Made by a program: the position numbers and the translations under genes. The notes beneath the pieces are model-generated. The model was not told the DNA's origin, searched no databases, and worked only from the letters and a program-made list of their open reading frames with translations. Shown in pieces: positions 17,468 to 24,988 of a stretch of 29,717 bases of DNA. Numbering within the stretch: the stretch's first letter is position 1; each line of letters begins with the position of its first letter. Source of the DNA: Clostridia bacterium (GTDB lineage Bacteria; Bacillota; Clostridia; TANB77; UBA1234); the NCBI GenBank assembly GCA_900753975.1, contig CAAEBC010000051.1:1-29717 (forward strand). The letters run 5' to 3'.

Positions 17468-18553
17468 TTAATTTTTCAAATCTTTTTTTACGTTACCATT
17501 TTCTATATTATACAATTTTATATTTTTTGTCAAACAATCAAATTTTAAAATTGAATTTATATCTGTACAAGTTATAAAAACTTGGTAATCTTTTACGATA
17601 TTAAAAATTGAATTTATTCTCTCAAAATCTAATTCAGACATCACATCATCTAAAAGTAGTATTGGATTTTCTCCTATCTCTTCTTTTACAATCTCCATCT
17701 CAGCTATTTTTAAGGACAAAATTGCTGTTCGATGCTGACCTTGAGAGCCATATATATTTAGAACTTGTCCATTTATTGAGATTTCAAAATCGTCTCTATG
17801 TGTTCCTTCATGTGTATAACCTTTATATAAATCGTTTTGAAGACCTCTTTTTAATTTTTCTAAAAATTTTTCTTTCGTCTCAAACCCAGTTTTATATTTT
17901 ATATCTATTTTTTCTTTCTCGTTTGTAAGTTTCGGATGAATCACTTGCATTTTTTCATTTAATTTTTCTATATATGTTTTTCTGTAATCATAAATTTTCT
18001 CTGCAAAAGTTGCAAGTTGCTCATCCCAAATTTCAATCGTTTCTGTATTTCTAGATTTTAACATTGCATTTCTTTGATCTAAAACTTTATTATACTCTGC
18101 AAGTATATGTACATAGTTTGGTTTTAGCTGGCTTATTAGAATATCTAAAAATTTTCTTCTAAGTGCAGGTGCTTGTTTTAAAATGATTATATCGTCTGGA
18201 GAAAAAATAACTATATTTAGATTTCCAATAAGCTCGCTATTTTTGTTTAGTTTGATTTTATTTAATCTTATAACTTTTTTTGAATTTTTATTAAGTTCTA
18301 TTTCAATTAAGTTTTCTCTGCCCTTTTTCTCGTATTCGATTTTTATTTTGGCAATGTTTTTGTTAAACATTATCAGTTCATTTTCTTTAAATGTTCTAAA
18401 AGAACGTCCAAGTGCACTAAAATAAAGGGCTTCCAAAATATTTGTCTTTCCTTGAGCATTATTTCCAAAGAAAACATTAATATTATTATTTAATTCTATT
18501 TTTTCACTTTGGTAGTTTCTAAAGCTTTCCAAATAAATATTTTTAATTAACAT
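17468..18553 (-). CDS. recF: DNA replication and repair protein RecF
   Basis: SMC-like ATPase that helps load RecA at gapped DNA through RecO and RecR. The 361-residue protein has Walker A GNNAQGKTN (30-38), ABC signature YGSQGQHRTAILSLK, and Walker B ILLLDDVMSELD, all near usual positions. The ATG at 18553 follows AAAGGA with a 7-nt gap. It lies 82 bp after dnaN. That gap is too short for yaaA (S4-domain RlbA), which often sits between dnaN and recF in Bacillota; I see no trace of it here. Confidence 0.97.
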   Translation of the reverse strand: MLIKNIYLESFRNYQSEKIELNNNINVFFGNNAQGKTNILEALYFSALGRSFRTFKENELIMFNKNIAKIKIEYEKKGRENLIEIELNKNSKKVIRLNKIKLNKNSELIGNLNIVIFSPDDIIILKQAPALRRKFLDILISQLKPNYVHILAEYNKVLDQRNAMLKSRNTETIEIWDEQLATFAEKIYDYRKTYIEKLNEKMQVIHPKLTNEKEKIDIKYKTGFETKEKFLEKLKRGLQNDLYKGYTHEGTHRDDFEISINGQVLNIYGSQGQHRTAILSLKIAEMEIVKEEIGENPILLLDDVMSELDFERINSIFNIVKDYQVFITCTDINSILKFDCLTKNIKLYNIENGNVKKDLKN

Positions 18554-18635
18554 ATTTTTATCCTTTTGATAAATTTAATAACTTTATTTAAACAATTTGT
18601 TTGTAAAATGTTAATAAGAAATTCAAATAAATCTT

Positions 18636-19754
18636 TTATTCTTTAAGTCTTACTGGTAAAACCATATATGTATATTTATCATCAACTGTTGATTTTATTA
18701 TACATGGAGAAATGTTACTTCCAAAATCTAAGTAAACTTCCTCTTCGTCTATTGCTTTTAATGCATCTAACATATATTTTGGATTGAAACCAATCTCAAG
18801 TTCTTTTCCTTCTGTTTTTACTAGTACTTCTTCTTTAGCATCACCAACTTGTGACGTACAAGAAATTATAAGTGACCCTATAGTTACATACATTTTGATT
18901 GGATATTTCTTTTCTTTCTCTGCTGCTGTTATTGAAAAAATTGATGCTCTTTCAATAGCTCCTTGTAAGCTACTCTTATTTACTTTTATTCTTGTTTCTC
19001 TTTCTTTAGGAATTACGTTGTTATAATTTAAGAATTCGCCCTCTAAAAGTCTAGTTACAATTTTACAGTTTGGTAATTCAAATAAAGCTTGATTTTTTGA
19101 AATTCCAACTTTAACTATTTCTTCTGTGTCTTGTAGATTTTTAACAATTTCATTTAAGTATTTTCCAGGAACTATTGCACTAAAGTTTTCACTTGCTTCT
19201 TTAACAACAGCTTTTCTTAATGCTAATCTAAATCCATCTACAGAAACAACATTTAATCTATTATCTTTAACTTCAAATAATGAACCTGTAAATACTGGTC
19301 TGTTTTCTTCTAAGCTTATAGCAAATATTGTTCTCTTAATTAGTTCTTTTAACATTTTTGATTCGATTGATATAGACTTTTCCACATTTATTGTTGGTAA
19401 TGTTGGGAACTCTTCTGCTTTTAATGTAGAAAGTTTATAAAGTGAACCTTCACATTCTATAACTAATAAATTTTTGTCGTTAACAGAAATTGTTATTTCT
19501 GAATTTGGTAATTTTCTAATAATATCACAAAACATTTTACAATCAACAACAGCTTTTCCTATTTCTGTTGATTCAATATGTTCTATTTTACATTCCATTC
19601 CTATTTCTGAATCGTTAGTTGTTAATATAATGCCGTCTTCTTTAACTGTCATTAGTATTCCTTCTAGTATTGGAGTTGTAGTTCTACTTACGGAAGTACG
19701 ACTTACAGTGTTTAATCCTAACATTAATTTTTCTTTTTCACAAATAAATTTCAT
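18636..19754 (-). CDS. dnaN: DNA polymerase III beta subunit (sliding clamp)
   Basis: Ring-shaped processivity clamp for the replicative polymerase and docking point for many repair factors. It is 372 residues, normal for the family. The N-terminus (MKFICEKEKLMLGLNTVSRT), FxAxxP-type middle (NFSAIVPGKYLNEI) and C-terminal MVLPVRLKE (the MPxR-like end) identify it. GGAGG lies 7-8 nt before the ATG at 19754. It is second in the dnaA operon; the dnaA-dnaN gap of about 320 bp carries the origin unwinding region, so expression may be sensitive to DnaA binding there (inference). Confidence 0.97.
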   Translation of the reverse strand: MKFICEKEKLMLGLNTVSRTSVSRTTTPILEGILMTVKEDGIILTTNDSEIGMECKIEHIESTEIGKAVVDCKMFCDIIRKLPNSEITISVNDKNLLVIECEGSLYKLSTLKAEEFPTLPTINVEKSISIESKMLKELIKRTIFAISLEENRPVFTGSLFEVKDNRLNVVSVDGFRLALRKAVVKEASENFSAIVPGKYLNEIVKNLQDTEEIVKVGISKNQALFELPNCKIVTRLLEGEFLNYNNVIPKERETRIKVNKSSLQGAIERASIFSITAAEKEKKYPIKMYVTIGSLIISCTSQVGDAKEEVLVKTEGKELEIGFNPKYMLDALKAIDEEEVYLDFGSNISPCIIKSTVDDKYTYMVLPVRLKE

Positions 19755-20076
19755 TTTTGAACCTCCATTTTTTTATATATAAAATAATATTATTTAGTAG
19801 TAGTAGTAGTAGGTAGTGTTAGTAGTGGGGATAAGTCTGTGAATCCGTAAGCTTCTAAGGTTTATCGATGTTAATAAAATGTGGAATTTGACAACAATTT
19901 ATTAACACTTTCCACACTCAAATGTGGAATTTGACTTATCAACACCTTACCAACATGTTTTTAACATTTCATTGTTAGTATCTAATCTATTGCTTCCGTA
20001 AGTAAGGAAGGCAGTTTTCGACAAACTAAAAATTGATTTATGTTAATTTTTAATAAATGCTTATATATAAATATTT
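19755..20076. other. Origin of replication (oriC), unwinding region between dnaA and dnaN
   Basis: Read from dnaN toward dnaA: an AT-only stretch (19767-19794); six consecutive TAG triplets (19795-19812) plus three more to 19825, i.e. a DnaA-trio tract; TGGGG (19826-19830); and a weak DnaA box (GGATTCACA on minus, 19838-19846, 6/9 match). Further on are two copies of AATGTGGAATTTGAC (19878-19892 and 19921-19935), TTCCACA/TGTGGAA forming a palindrome (19911-19929), and TTATCAACA (19936-19944, 8/9). On the minus strand the order box, GC cluster, CTA repeats, AT-rich is that of the B. subtilis basal unwinding element, also between dnaA and dnaN. A further perfect TTATCCACA box lies in the dnaA 3' end at 20102. 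Confidence 0.85.
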
Positions 20077-21405
20077 TTAGTCCAAAATCAATTTTTTAAT
20101 GTTATCCACAATCATCTTAGTATTTTGATTTATGTTTATTTCCTCTTCTATCCTATTACATGCATAAAGAACAGTTGTATGATCTCTGCCTCCAAATTGC
20201 TTTCCAATCTCTACAAGTGTAGATGTTGTAAGTTGTTTACAAAGATACATTGCAATTTGTCTTGGGTAAGCTATATCACCCGAACGTCTTTTTATCTTAA
20301 AATCGTTTTGAGATAAATTATAATATTTTGCTACTACATTTTGAATATAATCTATATTAATCACTTTATCTTGTGAATGATGTAAATCGCTAATAGCATT
20401 TTCGGCAAGTTGCATAGTAATTTCACTGTTTGTAAGTGATGCTAAAGCAATAATTTTATTTAATGTTCCTTCTAATTCTCTAATATTTGATTCAACTTTT
20501 AAAGCAATTGTTGATAAAATTTGATCATCTATATTTATGTTATCTAATTGACTCTTCTTTCTAAGAATTGCGTATCGTGTTTCATAATCAGGTTTTCCAA
20601 TATCAACAATTAATCCCCATTCGAATCTAGATTTAAGCCTATCTTCTAGAGGGTTTATATCTTTTGGAGGTCTATCACTACATATAACTATTTGTTTGTG
20701 GCTTTCATACAATTCGTTAAATGTATGAAAAAACTCTTCCTGTGATCTTTCTTTAGATATTAAGAATTGAATATCATCTATTAAAAGCACATCAATACTT
20801 CTGTATTTACTTCTAAATTCATCTGTTTTGTTATTTTGAATTGCTTGAATTAGCTCATTTGTGAACTTTTCGGTAGTAATATATAGTACTTTTGCTTCTG
20901 GATTTTGTTCTAATACAAAATTACCAATGGCATGCATAAGGTGAGTTTTTCCTAGTCCCACTCCTCCATATAAAAATAACGGGTTATATGCATTACCTGG
21001 ATTTTCGGCTGTAGCAAGTGCTGCTGCATGTGCTAATTCGTTACTTTTACCTATAACAAATGTATTAAAAGTATATTTTGGATTTAATACGCTATTTCTT
21101 TCTACAGGTGCTTGAATTGGAGTTTGCACTCCCCTTTTTTCTTCTTCTTCACATGTAAAATGAAGTGTGTATTCTTTTCCTGTTGCTTGTTTAAAAGCAT
21201 TTCTAACTAGGTCTGTATATTTTGTTTCTAAGTTAGTTTTTTGGAAAACAGTTCTAACCTTTATATAAACATTACTTTCATCCATAGATAAAATGCTTGC
21301 TGGTAAAATCCAAGTTTCGTAGCTAATAAAAGACATATCTTCCTTCAAAAGTTCACAAACCCTAGACCAAAGCTCATCATACATCTTTTTAAATTCTCCT
21401 TCCAC
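20077..21405 (-). CDS. dnaA: Chromosomal replication initiator protein DnaA
   Basis: AAA+ initiator that binds DnaA boxes and melts the origin. Domain I (MYDELWSRVCELLKEDMSFISYETWI) is followed by a short linker, AAA+ Walker A GGVGLGKTH (147-155), Walker B VLLIDDIQFL (206-215), and the C-terminal DNA-binding helix-turn-helix with the GGRDHTTVLYA signature. The open frame starts at GTG 21405 (442 aa), but that codon has no ribosome binding site. ATG at 21384 gives the usual DnaA N-terminus and has GGAAGGAG 11 nt upstream, so 435 aa is the more likely product. It is the first gene of the minus-strand operon, with DnaA boxes upstream, which suggests autoregulation. A perfect DnaA box is embedded in its 3' end (20102-20110). 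Confidence 0.98.
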   Translation of the reverse strand: MEGEFKKMYDELWSRVCELLKEDMSFISYETWILPASILSMDESNVYIKVRTVFQKTNLETKYTDLVRNAFKQATGKEYTLHFTCEEEEKRGVQTPIQAPVERNSVLNPKYTFNTFVIGKSNELAHAAALATAENPGNAYNPLFLYGGVGLGKTHLMHAIGNFVLEQNPEAKVLYITTEKFTNELIQAIQNNKTDEFRSKYRSIDVLLIDDIQFLISKERSQEEFFHTFNELYESHKQIVICSDRPPKDINPLEDRLKSRFEWGLIVDIGKPDYETRYAILRKKSQLDNINIDDQILSTIALKVESNIRELEGTLNKIIALASLTNSEITMQLAENAISDLHHSQDKVINIDYIQNVVAKYYNLSQNDFKIKRRSGDIAYPRQIAMYLCKQLTTSTLVEIGKQFGGRDHTTVLYACNRIEEEININQNTKMIVDNIKKLILD

Positions 21406-21430
21406 AATAATTTACAAAGTTACTAACAAT

Positions 21431-21844
21431 TTGTCCACAAATGTGAATAAAAATGTGGATAAACTTTTAGTAAATGTCTAAAAGTGCTAGAATTTCAATG
21501 CTTTTTGGCATTTGTAAAAAGTGGAACGTAGAAAGCTTGAAATATAAGCATTTCGACAAAAAAGGTAACTTTTCTCACTTTTTTTACACGAACACAAATT
21601 CTAACAGGGAAAATTGTATTATGTATTCAATACATAAGTTTAATTATGTATTTGTGTGTTCTTCCAAGGCTTTGTGTATCAACACGTTTAAGACTTATCC
21701 ACATTATATATGTTTAAGTGTTGAAATGCAATATGAAAAAACAAAAAAATTATAAAATACGTACTTCCGTAAAAGAAAATATAATTCGTAATTCAATTAA
21801 CATAATATTACAAAAATTAAATTATGGGCGAACAATGTGGAAAA
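21431..21844. promoter_or_regulatory. DnaA-box cluster upstream of dnaA (second half of bipartite oriC)
   Basis: Perfect 9-mers: TGTGGATAA at 21454-21462 and TTATCCACA at 21695-21703. One-mismatch boxes: TTGTCCACA (21431-21439), TGTGAATAA (21442-21450), TGTGGAAAA (21836-21844). Three of these fall within 32 bp just before dnaA. The surrounding 21406-21900 is AT-rich and I find no convincing gene in it: the 93-codon frame at 21474-21755 overlaps the boxes, has no ribosome binding site and looks spurious. Confidence 0.8.
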
Positions 21845-21946
21845 CTCGAAATAATTGTACATGAATGTTTTATGTGAAGTTTTTTGAATGAAATTGATTA
21901 AATAATTTAGTATGCTGAATTAATTATAAGGAGTAATGACATATAC

Positions 21947-22109
21947 ATGAATAAATTATGTATTGTGATTAATAGTGAAGATACGGTTAAATTACTTACA
22001 AGGATTAATAATATAAGCACGATTTAAATTAATTATGATGATTAAAATTAATCTTGATATAAATATTGACAAAGAGCTCTTAAAGATGCTAATCGATAAG
22101 AAGAAATAA
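21947..22109 (+). other. Two very short open frames of doubtful status in the dnaA-rpmH gap
   Basis: ATG 21947 opens 26 codons (MNKLCIVINSEDTVKLLTRI...), with AAGGAG about 13 nt upstream. ATG 22035 opens 24 codons (MMIKINLDINIDKELLKMLI...) without a ribosome binding site. The hairpin at 22116-22155 follows directly. They could be remnants of a lost gene or a short transcript; no family recognised. Confidence 0.2.
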
Positions 22110-22115
22110 AACACA

Positions 22116-22155
22116 AAAAAATCACTCTATCCATTCCACCGATTGAGTGATTTTT
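22116..22155. terminator. Stem-loop terminator in the dnaA-rpmH gap
   Basis: AAAAATCACTC (22116-22126) pairs with GAGTGATTTTT (22145-22155) around an 18-nt loop; A-run and T-run flank it, so it could act in both directions. A small second hairpin (GTCAC/GTGAC, 22174-22186) follows. From there to the promoter at 22397 I see only AT-rich DNA without a gene. Confidence 0.65.
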
Positions 22156-22396
22156 CACAAAACAATTGGGCAAGTCACTTTGTGACCAACACCTCATTAT
22201 TAATTTAATTATACTATATTAATAAAAAAAGTCAATACTTTATAGGTACTGATATTTTTTTGCAAAGATTTCTTAAATCGTTGGTATTGACGGCATTTGC
22301 AACCTTAAAGTAGTAGATATTATAGCGATATAAAGTTAAAGAACGGTAAATAATGAAAAATACTAGCAAAGCTGGGGGAGTTTATAAAATTTTTAG

Positions 22397-22426
22397 TTGA
22401 CAAAAATACGTATGAGGTTGTATAAT
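22397..22426 (+). promoter_or_regulatory. Consensus sigma-A promoter for rpmH-rnpA-yidC-jag
   Basis: TTGACA (22397-22402), 18 nt, TATAAT (22421-22426). Both hexamers are perfect. Transcription would start near 22433, giving a leader of about 75 nt before rpmH. Confidence 0.9.
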
Positions 22427-22508
22427 AAATCTGCTGTAATTTTTAAGTAGAGTTAAAAATAACTAAATATAGAAATATTTAATTAGTAAATGAGGAGGTG
22501 CTGCAGTT

Positions 22509-22643
22509 ATGAAAAGAACATTTCAACCAAAAAATAGACAAGAGAAAAGAGTTCATGGCTTTAGAGCTAGAATGAGTACAGCAAATGGAAGAAAAGTAAT
22601 CAAAAGAAGAATGCTAAAAGGTAGAAATAAACTTTCTGCTTAA
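22509..22643 (+). CDS. rpmH: 50S ribosomal protein L34
   Basis: A 44-residue, strongly basic ribosomal protein of the large subunit. The sequence MKRTFQPKNRQEKRVHGFRA then RMSTANGRKVIKRRMLKGR NKLSA is the standard bacterial L34. The start ATG is preceded by AGGAGGTG (22493-22500) with an 8-nt gap, an essentially perfect ribosome binding site. It is first in the operon under the consensus promoter and followed by an attenuator-like hairpin and rnpA. The usual rpmH-rnpA pairing next to dnaA is intact. Confidence 0.98.
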   Translation: MKRTFQPKNRQEKRVHGFRARMSTANGRKVIKRRMLKGRNKLSA

Positions 22644-22664
22644 GTTTATTTATGCGAAAATATT

Positions 22665-22687
22665 GGCCCGTTTTGGGTCTTTTTTTC
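22665..22687 (+). terminator. Weak hairpin plus U-run between rpmH and rnpA (attenuator-like)
   Basis: GGCCC and GGGTC (one G-U pair) flank a short loop and are followed by seven or more T. A five-pair stem is short, so partial termination is expected. This would let L34 be made in excess over RnpA (inference). Confidence 0.55.
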
Positions 22688-22715
22688 TATTATCGATAAA
22701 TTAATCTACTAGAGG

Positions 22716-23090
22716 GTGAATTTGGTGAAAAATACGTTTAATTTGAAAAATAGTGCAGATTTTCAGAACATCTTAAAAAAAGGAACTTGGAATCCTGGTG
22801 ATTTTATGAGTCTTTATCTTATGAAAAATGGTAATGACTTTAATATGATGGGGATTGCTGTTGGAAAGAAGTTTTCTAAAAGTAGTGTAAAAAGAAATAG
22901 AGTTAAAAGATTGATAAGAGAAGCGTATAGATCAAGCGAGAGTAGAGTGAAAAAGGGATATTCGTTTGTTTTTTTGTGGAAAAATGATGTTGATTATTCG
23001 AATGTTACTTATATAAATGTATCAAACGACCTTTTGAAATGCTTAAAAAAGGCAGATATTTTATTAAATGAGGAGGATGAGGATGCTTAG
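22716..23090 (+). CDS. rnpA: Ribonuclease P protein component
   Basis: Protein cofactor of RNase P, which matures tRNA 5' ends. Recognised by the FNLKNSADFQNILKKG start and the RNR motif KSSVKRNRVKRLIREAYR, at about 120 residues. The start is uncertain: GTG 22716 lies within the ribosome binding site AGAGGGTGA (22711-22719), so TTG 22722 or, better, GTG 22725 (MKNTFNLKN, 121 aa) with a 5-nt gap is more likely. Its end overlaps the start of yidC by 8 nt, implying translational coupling. The rnpA stop TAG at 23088 lies inside the first codons of yidC. Confidence 0.95.
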   Translation: MNLVKNTFNLKNSADFQNILKKGTWNPGDFMSLYLMKNGNDFNMMGIAVGKKFSKSSVKRNRVKRLIREAYRSSESRVKKGYSFVFLWKNDVDYSNVTYINVSNDLLKCLKKADILLNEEDEDA

Positions 23091-24018
23091 TTTTATAGCT
23101 AGTGTATTTGGATATGCCATGAGTTTTATTTATGGTTTGGTTCAAAATTACGGTATTGCAATTATTTTATTTACTGTACTTGTAAAGATTATTTTGTTAC
23201 CACTTACGATTAAACAACAAAAATCAATGGAGAAGATGCAAGAGTTACAACCTTTATATCAAGAGCTTCAGAGGAAGTATGGTAATGATCAACAAAGGCT
23301 TTCGCTTGAGTATCAAAAGCTTTTGAAAGAGAAGAATATGAATATGATGTCTGGAATGGGATGCTCAGGATGTTTACTTCAGCTTATTCAGTTTCCAATA
23401 ATATTAGGGCTTTTTTATATGATGGTAAGCCCACTTACATATATTTTGAAGTTACCACAAGAAGAAATTGATCAATATAAGCAGAATTTAAATAGTTATT
23501 ATGCTTCTCAAATAATTGAGAGCAAACAAAATAGTGGAGAAACTCTTACAGAGGCAGAGATTGCAGAGATTAATAGTGGTGATTATTTACAAAATTCTAG
23601 ATATCATGAACTTGTTATTGCAAAACAAGAAAAGCTATTTAATATGCAATTTTTAGGCATTAATTTGGGAGATATAGCTAATGAAAATAGAGGTAATTTC
23701 TTGCTTTATATAATCCCAGTTTTGTGTATGGGTATAACGTTTATTTCTTTGAGGATGTCTTCAAAGACTTTAGATGAGGCTAAGAAGAAAGAAAATATTA
23801 AAGCAAATAATGATGAGAAAGGTATGACAACTGCAAACGAAGAAATGCCAATGCCAGATATGCGTGTTATGAATACTATGATGCCGATTATGACAGGTTA
23901 TATTGCATTTATTGCACCACAAGGATTAGGACTATATTGGACAACCAACAGTTTACTACAATTAATTCAAATGAGAGTATTAAAGAAGATGAAAGACAAG
24001 AAAAAAGATAATAAATAG
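23083..24018 (+). CDS. yidC: Membrane protein insertase YidC/Oxa1 family
   Basis: Inserts proteins into the cytoplasmic membrane, with or without SecYEG. The frame opens at 23068, but ATG 23083 (MLSFIASVFGYAM, 311 aa) has AGGAGG (23071-23076) 6 nt upstream and is the better start. Hydrophobic segments include NYGIAIILFTVLVKIILLPL, GCLLQLIQFPIILGLFYMM, LLYIIPVLCMGITFISL and the C-terminal pair GYIAFIAPQGLGLYWTTNSL. The tail KKMKDKKKDNK is basic, as in Gram-positive homologues that bind ribosomes. Oddities: the conserved groove arginine (TxxxR) appears as lysine in TVLVKIILLP, and no lipobox cysteine is visible at the N-terminus. Confidence 0.95.
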   Translation: MLSFIASVFGYAMSFIYGLVQNYGIAIILFTVLVKIILLPLTIKQQKSMEKMQELQPLYQELQRKYGNDQQRLSLEYQKLLKEKNMNMMSGMGCSGCLLQLIQFPIILGLFYMMVSPLTYILKLPQEEIDQYKQNLNSYYASQIIESKQNSGETLTEAEIAEINSGDYLQNSRYHELVIAKQEKLFNMQFLGINLGDIANENRGNFLLYIIPVLCMGITFISLRMSSKTLDEAKKKENIKANNDEKGMTTANEEMPMPDMRVMNTMMPIMTGYIAFIAPQGLGLYWTTNSLLQLIQMRVLKKMKDKKKDNK

Positions 24019-24111
24019 TGTATTTGATTAATTTTATGTGGAATGTTTTTGCTTTTTGTGATATAGTGTAAACTGTATTCGTTAATGTATTGAAAGGGAG
24101 GTATTTATAAT

Positions 24112-24801
24112 ATGGCAAAGGTTGCTGAGGGAATCGGTAATAATTACGATGAAGCAGTAAAAGATGCTTTAAATAAGATTGGTCTTACTAAGGAACAAGT
24201 TTCTATTGAATTAATAGAGGAGCCTAAAAAGAGGTTTTTTAGTATATTAGAGCATAAACAAGTAAAGGTTAGAGTTACTGAAGCAGAGAAAGTTGAGCCT
24301 AAGAAAGAGGTTTCTAAGGTTCGTGAAATTAAGGAAGCTCCAGAGGAAGCAGTTGAACTTGCTAAGAAAAATGCTACTGATTTTTTGAAAGAATATTTTG
24401 AAAAGATGGGTGTTAATTTAAATATTGACACAAAATATGAAGATAAGATTTTGCAAATTAATGTTACTGGTGAAAATGCTGGTATCATAATTGGCTACAG
24501 AGGAGAGACTTTGGAGGCACTTCAACTTTTGGTTAGTACTATGGTGAATAGGAAGAAAGAGGACTATGTTAAGATTTTGATTGATGTTGAAGGCTACAGA
24601 AAGAAGAGAGTTAAGGTTTTAGAGGAGCTTGCTGCTAAGGTTGCTCAAACTGTTGTTTCTAAACGTAGAAGTGTTACTTTGGAGCCTATGGTTCCTTTTG
24701 AAAGAAGGATAATTCATACTGCTCTTCAAAATCATCCTAAGGTTAAGACGGAGAGTATTGGGGAAGAGCCTTATAGGAAGGTTGTTATTTCGCTTAAATA
24801 A
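24112..24801 (+). CDS. jag: RNA-binding protein Jag/KhpB (Jag-N, KH, R3H domains)
   Basis: Single-stranded nucleic-acid binding protein; in Gram-positive cocci KhpB partners KhpA in a small-RNA-binding complex that affects cell elongation. Residues 1-60 form the Jag-N domain (AEGIGNNYDEAVKDALNKIG). Residues about 105-160 form the KH domain, with its loop as GIIIGYRGETLEALQLLVS. Residues about 165-229 form R3H, with the ERRIIHTALQ helix and conserved P/F context. A strong AGGGAGG site precedes ATG 24112. It directly follows yidC, the common order, and ends the operon at a terminator. Confidence 0.95.
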   Translation: MAKVAEGIGNNYDEAVKDALNKIGLTKEQVSIELIEEPKKRFFSILEHKQVKVRVTEAEKVEPKKEVSKVREIKEAPEEAVELAKKNATDFLKEYFEKMGVNLNIDTKYEDKILQINVTGENAGIIIGYRGETLEALQLLVSTMVNRKKEDYVKILIDVEGYRKKRVKVLEELAAKVAQTVVSKRRSVTLEPMVPFERRIIHTALQNHPKVKTESIGEEPYRKVVISLK

Positions 24802-24811
24802 ATTTTGTTAT

Positions 24812-24850
24812 AAAAATCCTTGAAATTATAATGTTTCAAGGATTTTTGTT
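24812..24850 (+). terminator. Rho-independent terminator after jag
   Basis: AAAAATCCTTGAAA (24812-24825) and TTTCAAGGATTTTT (24834-24847) form a 14-bp perfect stem with an 8-nt loop, followed by more T. It ends the rpmH-rnpA-yidC-jag unit. Confidence 0.9.
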
Positions 24851-24866
24851 TTTTTATGTAAAATGA

Positions 24867-24895
24867 TTGAAAAATTATGTAAAAAAATGTATAAT
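24867..24895 (+). promoter_or_regulatory. Sigma-A promoter for mnmE
   Basis: TTGAAA (24867-24872), 17 nt, TATAAT (24890-24895), immediately after the jag terminator. It makes mnmE the start of a separate transcription unit, probably with mnmG. Confidence 0.75.
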
Positions 24896-24988
24896 ACAAA
24901 AGTGAATTTTGGGCTATTTTTGGCCTTGATTTTGAGAAATTGGTTTTGTTTTATATTGTATTTTTGAAAGGAGATAGGTGCTTTTCTT

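Noticed and set aside
18554..18635. Missing yaaA (S4 domain) remnant between dnaN and recF
   Set aside because: 82 bp is too short and no S4-like peptide is readable in any frame.
21474..21755. 93-codon open frame upstream of dnaA
   Set aside because: No ribosome binding site, contains a perfect DnaA box, low-complexity composition, no recognisable family.
22341..22380. Fragment resembling half of a cyclic-di-GMP-I (GEMM) riboswitch (GGTAAA...GAAAAA...GCAAAGC...GGGG)
   Set aside because: The second half of the aptamer is missing and the consensus promoter lies downstream of it, so it would not be in the rpmH leader. At best a relic; a covariance search would settle it.
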